Shown here piece after piece: positions 58,478-64,000 of a DNA stretch of 64,000 nucleotides. Source of the stretch: an uncultured Bacteroidales bacterium (GTDB lineage: Bacteria > Bacteroidota > Bacteroidia > Bacteroidales > UBA932); NCBI GenBank assembly GCA_900316245.1, contig ONCE01000001.1:62001-126000 (forward strand), written 5' to 3'. Numbering within the stretch: the stretch's first letter is position 1; each line of letters opens with the position of its first letter. The notes beneath the pieces were generated by a model that worked only from the letters and a program-made list of their open reading frames with translations, ran no database searches and was not told where the DNA came from. A program made the position numbers and the translations under genes.

Positions 58478-61063
58478 ATGACAGGAAAAAAGATACTCTG
58501 CATCGCTGCCCTGCTGCTTGCGGCCGTCTCTCTCAAGGCCCAGAGCGGGACTAGCGGCATAGAAGTAGACTATAACCGTCCCAAAAAGTATGTAGTGGGC
58601 GGCGTAGGTGTAGAAGGAAACCAGTATTTCAACGAGCATCAGATTATTCAGCTGACGGGTATGCAGCCCGGTCAGGAAATCATAGTCCCCGGTGACGATG
58701 TAACCGGTATAGTCAAGCGCCTGGTGGCCCAGCGTTACTTTGAAGACGTGGCCGTGGTCATCGACTCTCTCAGCGCATCGGCCGATACGGCCTGGTTCAA
58801 GGTGTGCATCCGCGAACGTCCCCGTGTATCCCGCTGGACTTACAGCGGCGTCAAGTCCGGAGAAAAGAAAGACCTCCAGGAGCGTCTGAACCTCCGCCCG
58901 GGCCGTGAATACTCGGACTATGTGAAGAACACTTCCATAGACATTATCAAGCGTTACTATAAGGAGAAGGGTTACCTCAAGGTAGACGTAGACGCCCAGG
59001 TGGTTCGTGACAGTATGATCCGCAGCGCCATCCGCGTCAATTTCGCCGTAGACCGCGGTCCCAAGGTCCGTATCAAGAACATCAACTTCTACGGCAACGA
59101 GCACGTGAAGGAGCGCAAGTTGGCCAAGAACATGCACGAGACTCACTCCAACAAGTGGTACAACTTCTTCAAGAGCAAGAAATTCAAGGAAAAGGAATAC
59201 GAGACAGACCGCAAGACCGTCCTGGACGCCTTCAATGAGGCCGGTTACCGGGATGCCCGTCTGATCCGGGATTCCGTCTATTATCTGCCGGACGGCAAAC
59301 ATCTGGCCATCGATATGTTCTTTGAAGAAGGCCCGCAGTACTATTTCCGCGATATCAAATGGACGGGTAACTCCGTTTATCCCACCGACGCCCTTAACGA
59401 GATTCTCCAGGTCAAGAAGGGAGACATCTACGATATGGTTACCCTCAACAAGCGTCTGCTGGGCGGCGGCAAGGAAAATGAGTACGATGTTTCCAAACTG
59501 TACCGCGACAACGGTTACCTCTTCCTGCAGCTCACTCCGGTGGAGGTCAATATCCAGAAGGACTCCGTAGACCTGGAAATCCGTATTTCCGAGGGTAAGC
59601 CCGCCACCATCAACGACGTCATCATCAACGGTAACGATCTTACCAACGAGCGTGTAGTCCGCCGTCAGGTCATGACGCGCCCCGGCTACCTGTTCAGCCA
59701 GTCCGACTTTGAACGTTCCATCCGTGAAATTGCCTCTATGGGCCAGTTTGACCCCGAAGCCATCATGAAGCAGGGCGTAGGTTATTCCATCCTGCCCAAC
59801 CAGATCAGCAACACGGTGGACGTTGTCTATAATGTAACGGAGAAACCCTCCTCGCAGCTGGAACTTTCCGGCGGTTGGGGCGGTAACACCTTCGTGCTCA
59901 CGGCCGGTGTAAGCTTCAACAACTTCTCTACCCGCCGTATGCTGGAGAAGGGCGCCTGGCGTCCGGTTCCTCTGGGAGACGCCCAGAACCTCGCCTTCCG
60001 CTTCCAGACCAACGGTAAGTACTACACTTCCCTCAGCGCCAGCTTCTCCGAGCCCTGGCTCTTTGGCAAGAAGCCTACTTCCCTGAGCCTCTCCGCCTAC
60101 TATTCCAGAATGACGGACTCCTACCTGGCCATCGGTATCCTGTCCACGGACAAGATGTTTGAGGTATTCGGTTTCAACGCCGGTATCGGCACCCGCCTCA
60201 AGTGGCCGGACAACTACTTCGTCCTGTACAACGGTCTCAGCTGGCAGACTTATAAGCTCACCAACTGGACCAACAGCTACTTCGCCTTCAACGACGGTAT
60301 TTCCCACAACCTGAGTTATACCATCAACCTGTCCCGTAACTCCTCCGACCAGCAGATCTACCCTCGTACGGGTTCCGAGTTCACTGCTTCCCTGCAGTTC
60401 ACTCCTCCGTACTCCCTGCTCAGAAAGTACACGTATGACGACGAGGGCAACAAGGTGCCGGTCAAGAGTTGGAGAGACGTCAATTATGACAAATGGACCT
60501 CTGCCCAGCGCTACAAGTGGATCGAGTACCACAAGTGGAAGGTCAGCGGTACCGTATATACCAAACTGGTGGGAGACCTGGTCCTGATGACCCGCGCCCA
60601 GTTCGGTTACCTGGGTTACTACAACCGCAACTGGGGTTATTCTCCCTTCGAGAACTTCCAGGTGGGCGGTGACGGTATGTCCGGTTACATGACCTATGGT
60701 GCAGAAATCATCTCCCTGCGTGGTTACGAGGACTATTCCCTCACGCCCAAGAAGCACACGCCTTACAGCCAGAATCTGGAGAGTTACGCCGGTAACGTAT
60801 ACGACAAGTTCACGGTAGAACTCCGTTACCCGGTGATCCTGCAGCCGCAGAGCACCATCTACGCCCTGGTCTTCCTGGAGGGCGGTAACTGCTGGAGCGA
60901 TATCCGCGAGTTCAACCCGTTCCAGATCAAGCGAAGCGCCGGTGTGGGTGTGCGTGTGTTCCTCCCTATGATCGGCCTGCTGGGTGTTGACTGGGGCTAC
61001 GGCTTCGACGACAAGACCAACGGCGGAAGCCAGTTCCACTTCGTGCTGGGTCAGCAGTTCTAA
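58478..61063 (+). CDS. bamA: Outer-membrane protein assembly factor BamA
   Basis: Central insertase of the BAM complex. The 861 residues have a signal peptide (LLLAAVSLKAQ, end about 22), five POTRA-like domains (about 40-430, with GVEGNQYFNEHQIIQLTGMQPGQ and GNDLTNERVVRRQVMTRPGYLFS), and a 16-strand barrel whose late strands carry NLESYAGNVYDKFTVELRYPVILQ, the VFLEGGNCW segment and the terminal aromatic FVLGQQF. It is upstream of skp. Confidence 0.95.
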   Translation: MTGKKILCIAALLLAAVSLKAQSGTSGIEVDYNRPKKYVVGGVGVEGNQYFNEHQIIQLTGMQPGQEIIVPGDDVTGIVKRLVAQRYFEDVAVVIDSLSASADTAWFKVCIRERPRVSRWTYSGVKSGEKKDLQERLNLRPGREYSDYVKNTSIDIIKRYYKEKGYLKVDVDAQVVRDSMIRSAIRVNFAVDRGPKVRIKNINFYGNEHVKERKLAKNMHETHSNKWYNFFKSKKFKEKEYETDRKTVLDAFNEAGYRDARLIRDSVYYLPDGKHLAIDMFFEEGPQYYFRDIKWTGNSVYPTDALNEILQVKKGDIYDMVTLNKRLLGGGKENEYDVSKLYRDNGYLFLQLTPVEVNIQKDSVDLEIRISEGKPATINDVIINGNDLTNERVVRRQVMTRPGYLFSQSDFERSIREIASMGQFDPEAIMKQGVGYSILPNQISNTVDVVYNVTEKPSSQLELSGGWGGNTFVLTAGVSFNNFSTRRMLEKGAWRPVPLGDAQNLAFRFQTNGKYYTSLSASFSEPWLFGKKPTSLSLSAYYSRMTDSYLAIGILSTDKMFEVFGFNAGIGTRLKWPDNYFVLYNGLSWQTYKLTNWTNSYFAFNDGISHNLSYTINLSRNSSDQQIYPRTGSEFTASLQFTPPYSLLRKYTYDDEGNKVPVKSWRDVNYDKWTSAQRYKWIEYHKWKVSGTVYTKLVGDLVLMTRAQFGYLGYYNRNWGYSPFENFQVGGDGMSGYMTYGAEIISLRGYEDYSLTPKKHTPYSQNLESYAGNVYDKFTVELRYPVILQPQSTIYALVFLEGGNCWSDIREFNPFQIKRSAGVGVRVFLPMIGLLGVDWGYGFDDKTNGGSQFHFVLGQQF

Positions 61064-61129
61064 CAAGGCACAATATTTGAAAGATTTGTCCGGAACTCAT
61101 TTAGAAGAAAACAAAAATTAATTGAAGAT

Positions 61130-61702
61130 ATGAAAAAACTATTTGTTATTGCTCTCGCAGCACTTGCTACCATCACCGCCTCTGCCCAGCAGTTTGGTAA
61201 GGTGAACTTCAGCGAACTCGTGGCCCTCGCCCCCGAGATGGACGCAGCCCGTACCACCATCGCCGCTTCCCAGAAAGAGGCCGAAGAAACCTACGCCGCC
61301 ATGGTGGAGGAATATCAGGGCAAGATGACCCAGTATCAGCAGAAGCAGTCCACCTGGACCGCCGCCATCCGCGAATCCAAGGAGCGTGAACTGATGGAGA
61401 TCCAGAACCGCATTCAGGAATTCCAGCAGTCCATCTCCCAGGAACTCCAGCAGCAGCAGGACCAGCTCACCGCTCCCATCCAGGAGAAGGCCAGCAATGT
61501 AGTAAAGGAAATTGCCAAGGCCAAGGGTCTGGTAGCCCTCTTCGATGTTTCCCAGGCCATCTACTTCGATGAGTCCAAGGTTCTGGACATCACCGCCGAG
61601 GCCCGCAAGGCTATGGGTATCCCCGAAGGCCGCACCATCGAGTCCCTCCAGGCCGAACTTCAGGCCCAGGCCGAAGCCGCCCAGGCTGCCGCCACCAAGT
61701 AG
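61130..61702 (+). CDS. skp: Periplasmic chaperone Skp/OmpH
   Basis: A 190-residue Skp-family protein with a cleavable signal (about 1-19, ITASAQ) and a FGKVNFSELVALAPEM start, a central coiled coil (QKEAEETYAAMVEEYQGKMTQYQQKQ and IQEFQQSISQELQQQQDQL) and an Ala/Glu-rich tail. It escorts outer-membrane proteins to BAM, and it follows bamA directly, the classic arrangement. Confidence 0.93.
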   Translation: MKKLFVIALAALATITASAQQFGKVNFSELVALAPEMDAARTTIAASQKEAEETYAAMVEEYQGKMTQYQQKQSTWTAAIRESKERELMEIQNRIQEFQQSISQELQQQQDQLTAPIQEKASNVVKEIAKAKGLVALFDVSQAIYFDESKVLDITAEARKAMGIPEGRTIESLQAELQAQAEAAQAAATK

Positions 61703-61723
61703 TAATCATTAATCCAAAATATG

Positions 61724-61758
61724 AAAAAGGTTAACTCAACTGCGGGTTAACCTTTTTT
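61724..61758 (+). terminator. Terminator of the bamA-skp operon
   Basis: AAAAAGGTTAAC (61724-61735) pairs with GTTAACCTTTTT (61746-61757), and the T run continues to 61758. Confidence 0.9.
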
Positions 61759-61779
61759 GTTTTGATAGGCCGGAGTGGA

Positions 61780-61800
61780 GCGAAGCGGAACGGAGTCCCC
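61780..61800. repeat. GAGCGAAGCG-type intergenic repeat fragment
   Basis: GGAGCGAAGCGGAACGGAGT carries the same GAGCGAAGCG core as the block at 47452 and the element inside truB (19679-19688). Confidence 0.55.
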
Positions 61801-61828
61801 CCGGTATACCATACCCTCCAGCCAGAAA

Positions 61829-61861
61829 GAAAAAAAAGGCCGACGGTGAAGTCGGTCTTTT
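61829..61861 (-). terminator. Terminator of gdhA
   Basis: Reading the - strand, AAAAGACCGAC (61861-61851) pairs with GTCGGCCTTTT (61844-61834), then a T run. It lies 22 bp past the gdhA stop. Confidence 0.88.
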
Positions 61862-61882
61862 CTGTGAGTATTTAGGCTAATC

Positions 61883-63226
61883 CTAGATCGTGCCTTGTTC
61901 AAGCATTGCGGTTGCGACCTTCATAAAGCCGGCGATGTTGGCGCCCTTTACGTAGTCGATGGTGCCGTCGGGCTGGGTGCCGTACTTGACGCACTGCTCG
62001 TGGATGGACTTCATGATGAAATGGAGTTTGTCGTCCACTTCCTGGCCGCTCCAGGAGATGTGCTCTGCGTTCTGGGTCATTTCCAGACCGGAAGTAGCAA
62101 CACCACCGGCGTTCACGGCCTTACCGGGAGCGAAGAGGATACCGTTGTGCTGGAAGTAGTGGATGGCACCGGGCTGGCAACCCATATTGGAAACCTCGCA
62201 GCAGCACCAGCAACCGTTGGCTACCAGTTCCTTGGCGTCCTCCTCGGAGAGTTCGTTCTGGAAGGCGCAGGGGAGAGCGATGTCTACGGGAATGCTCCAG
62301 GCCTTCTTGCCGGCAGTGAATACAGCCTTGCCGGGGAACTTGTCGGCCATATCCTGGACCTTGTTGCGGTTGGAGGCGCGCATGACCAGCATATAGTCAA
62401 TCATTTCCTTGGTGATGCCGTCAGGGATGTGGCAGACGCCGTCGGGGCCGGAGATGGCCACAACCTTGGCGCCCAGTTCGGTGGCCTTGATGCAGGCGCC
62501 CCAGGCAACGTTACCGAAACCGGAAACGGCTACCTTCTTGCCCTTGATGTCCTTGCCGGCTTTCTCCAGCAGGTGATGGGTGAAGTAGAGGGCACCGAAA
62601 CCGGTGGCTTCCGGACGGAGGATGGAACCGCCCCAGGTGCTGCCCTTACCGGTGAGAACGCCGGTGTTGTACTGGCGGGCCAGTTTCTTGTACATACCAT
62701 AGAGGTAACCGATCTCGCGGCCGCCTACGCCTACGTCACCGGCAGGGATATCCTGGTCGGGTCCGATGCAGTTCCAGAGCTCCAGCATGAAGGCCTGGCA
62801 GAAGCGCATGATTTCGTCGTTGGACTTGCCCACGGGGTCGAAGTCACTACCGCCCTTGGCGCCGCCCATAGGAAGGGTGGTGAGGGCGTTCTTGAACGTC
62901 TGCTCGAAGCCCAGGAATTTGAGCATGGAAGGCGTCACGGCCTTGTGGAAGCGGAGACCGCCTTTATAGGGACCAATGGCACTGTTGAACTGGATACGGT
63001 AGCCGGTGTTGGTCTGGACTTCGCCCTTGTCGTCAATCCAGGTTACGCGGAAGGTGAAGATACGGTCCGGTTCTACCAGACGCTCCACGATCTTGGCTTT
63101 CTCGAATTCGGGATGCTGGTTGTACACATCCTCGATAGACTCCAGCACTTCCTGAACAGCCTGAAGGTACTCTTTCTCAAGCGGGTACTTGGCCTGAAGG
63201 CGTGCCATGATGTCAGTAGTTTTCAT
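61883..63226 (-). CDS. gdhA: Glutamate dehydrogenase
   Basis: Hexameric glutamate dehydrogenase linking 2-oxoglutarate and ammonia. The 447 residues have GPYKGGLRFHKAVTPS, the catalytic PMGGAKGGSDFDP and a GKKVAVSGFGNVAWG Rossmann loop. A segment at 336-351 reads ANGCWCCCEVSNMGCQ, with five Cys in twelve residues and EVSNM where the family usually has EGANMP; this is near the cofactor or substrate side. Cofactor choice (NAD or NADP) is not decidable here. A good promoter lies 58 bp upstream. Confidence 0.94.
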   Translation of the reverse strand: MKTTDIMARLQAKYPLEKEYLQAVQEVLESIEDVYNQHPEFEKAKIVERLVEPDRIFTFRVTWIDDKGEVQTNTGYRIQFNSAIGPYKGGLRFHKAVTPSMLKFLGFEQTFKNALTTLPMGGAKGGSDFDPVGKSNDEIMRFCQAFMLELWNCIGPDQDIPAGDVGVGGREIGYLYGMYKKLARQYNTGVLTGKGSTWGGSILRPEATGFGALYFTHHLLEKAGKDIKGKKVAVSGFGNVAWGACIKATELGAKVVAISGPDGVCHIPDGITKEMIDYMLVMRASNRNKVQDMADKFPGKAVFTAGKKAWSIPVDIALPCAFQNELSEEDAKELVANGCWCCCEVSNMGCQPGAIHYFQHNGILFAPGKAVNAGGVATSGLEMTQNAEHISWSGQEVDDKLHFIMKSIHEQCVKYGTQPDGTIDYVKGANIAGFMKVATAMLEQGTI

Positions 63227-63284
63227 GATAAATGAAATAGTTTTGGTTAATTAATATTGATAAGTAATAGTGTCAAAAGTGATA

Positions 63285-63315
63285 CAAATTTAAAGAGAAA
63301 AACGGGAATAAGCAA
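63285..63315 (-). promoter_or_regulatory. Promoter of gdhA
   Basis: On the - strand TTG (63315-63313), a 20-bp spacer, then TAAATTTG (63292-63285). The 5' UTR is about 55 nt. Confidence 0.65.
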
Positions 63316-63372
63316 GCATTCTTTACGAAAGATTCTTTTGGCAAAAAAGCTGGTTATCTAATAAGAAATGAT

Positions 63373-63380
63373 TAACTTTG
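63373..63380 (+). promoter_or_regulatory. -7 element for the M49 peptidase gene
   Basis: TAACTTTG, an exact TAnnTTTG match, 41 bp upstream of the start. Confidence 0.5.
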
Positions 63381-63421
63381 CAAGATTGTTTGTAGAATAG
63401 TATAGTATCAATTCAATAGCA

Positions 63422-64000
63422 ATGAAAAAGCTCAGAATCGCACTGGTTCTCACCGTGGCTGCCGCAGGGCTCTGGTCCTGCCAGGAAGGCCGCACCAAGG
63501 CCGAGCGCCTGCTGGAGAACTATGCAGAGGTGGTCATTCCCGCACCGGATCTCTCGGGGATCACCGACAATGGAAAAGAGGTTCTCAACCTGTACCGCTT
63601 TGCAGCAGACGAAGCCGATGCCATCTATTGGCAGCAGGCTTTCGGGGACAAGGCTTTCTTCAGCGCCCTTCCCTATGCCGAGCGTGAATTCGCCTACGTG
63701 AACTACGGCCCCTGGGACCGCATTGACGAGCAGCCCTTCCTGGATGGCTTCGGCCCCAGACCTGCCGGCGCCCGTTTCTACCCGGAGGATATGACCGTAG
63801 AGGAATTCGAGGCCTGGAACAACCCCCTCAAGGACAGCCCCTACACGCTGGTGGAGCGCACCCCCGACGGCTCTCTGGAAGCCGTCTGGTACCACGACGC
63901 CTACTCCGCCTACGTGAAGAAGATTTCCCACTATCTCAAGGCTGCCGCCGACATCACCATCAAGGCCAGCGTCCGCAACTACCTTCTCAAGAAGGCCGAT
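63422..64000 (+). CDS. M49-family (dipeptidyl peptidase III-like) lipoprotein, N-terminal part
   Basis: An open frame of 193 codons runs off the window end. It begins with a lipoprotein signal (MKKLRIALVLTVAAAGLWSC, Cys20). The rest resembles the N-terminal region of Bacteroidetes M49 peptidases: LNLYRFAADEADAIYWQQAFGD, FAYVNYGPWDRIDEQPFLDGFGPRPAGARFYPEDM and YHDAYSAYVKKISHYLKAAAD. The zinc motif (HEXXGH) would lie beyond the edge, so the peptidase call rests on these N-terminal blocks. It is divergent from gdhA. Confidence 0.8.
   Translation, partial: MKKLRIALVLTVAAAGLWSCQEGRTKAERLLENYAEVVIPAPDLSGITDNGKEVLNLYRFAADEADAIYWQQAFGDKAFFSALPYAEREFAYVNYGPWDRIDEQPFLDGFGPRPAGARFYPEDMTVEEFEAWNNPLKDSPYTLVERTPDGSLEAVWYHDAYSAYVKKISHYLKAAADITIKASVRNYLLKKAD

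Noticed and set aside
1-64000. CRISPR array, rRNA genes, insertion-sequence transposase
   Set aside because: No regularly spaced repeats, no rRNA-like sequence and no transposase-like protein were seen on either strand.

Overview
This window looks like a piece of a Bacteroidales chromosome (phylum Bacteroidota), probably from a GC-rich uncultured lineage. Three things support this. Most gene starts are preceded by the Bacteroidota -7 promoter element TAnnTTTG, while Shine-Dalgarno sequences are mostly weak or absent. Several protein types are typical of the phylum: the Bacteroidota-style RNA polymerase omega subunit, a small histone-H1-like protein, a membrane-embedded AraC regulator and a NigD-like lipoprotein. 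The division gene cluster also has the order seen in Bacteroidetes. I see no phage, transposase, CRISPR array or rRNA; most of the window is core genome.

Layout. 1-7.1 kb: a tightly packed purine operon on the + strand (purC partial, purF, purM, purN, purH, purD, folD) ending in a strong terminator. 7.1-14.6 kb: accessory and cell-wall-turnover genes (an unrecognised membrane-anchored protein, an AraC-type regulator, a histone-like protein, tRNA-Ser, an M13 peptidase, and an NlpC/P60 hydrolase overlapping a dipeptide epimerase). 14.6-20 kb: pnp, rpsO, a GHL10-like lipoprotein, rpiB and truB. 20-36.9 kb: gltX and the complete dcw cluster from mraZ to ftsZ on the - strand, most neighbours overlapping by 4 bp or lying within 15 bp. 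37.2-42.7 kb: a - strand operon joining a LEA-like lipoprotein, a SPOR protein and rpoN to a four-gene cassette (HPr-kinase-like, ER-type signal peptidase, PqqD-like, ABC exporter). 42.7-47.4 kb: miaB, an oxaloacetate-decarboxylase-like gene, radC and upp. 47.4-56.8 kb: tRNA-His, then a - strand run holding a NigD-like lipoprotein, a Fur-family regulator, recN, rpoZ, bamD, trxB, a LysM/PBP lipid-envelope protein, a glycosyltransferase, a Skp-like lipoprotein and pdxJ. 56.9-64 kb: nadK, uppS, bamA and skp on +, gdhA on -, and the start of an M49 peptidase on +.

How they fit together. The purine operon runs from PRPP to IMP, with folD supplying 10-formyl-THF. The dcw genes plus uppS, the NlpC/P60 hydrolase and the epimerase cover peptidoglycan precursor synthesis, division and recycling; MurE carries the meso-DAP motif. 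BamA, BamD and two Skp-like proteins cover outer-membrane protein assembly.

The most notable observations are these: a PurF whose glutaminase domain lacks its catalytic Cys; the kinase/peptidase/PqqD/ABC cassette with no visible substrate peptide; a truB gene that carries two palindromic intergenic-type repeats in frame; a 168-bp element with about 30-bp terminal inverted repeats next to DnaA-box-like sequences upstream of mraZ; an OadA-like protein whose biotinyl domain has no biotinylation lysine; and several genes whose -7 box sits 5-6 nt from the ATG, implying leaderless mRNAs.
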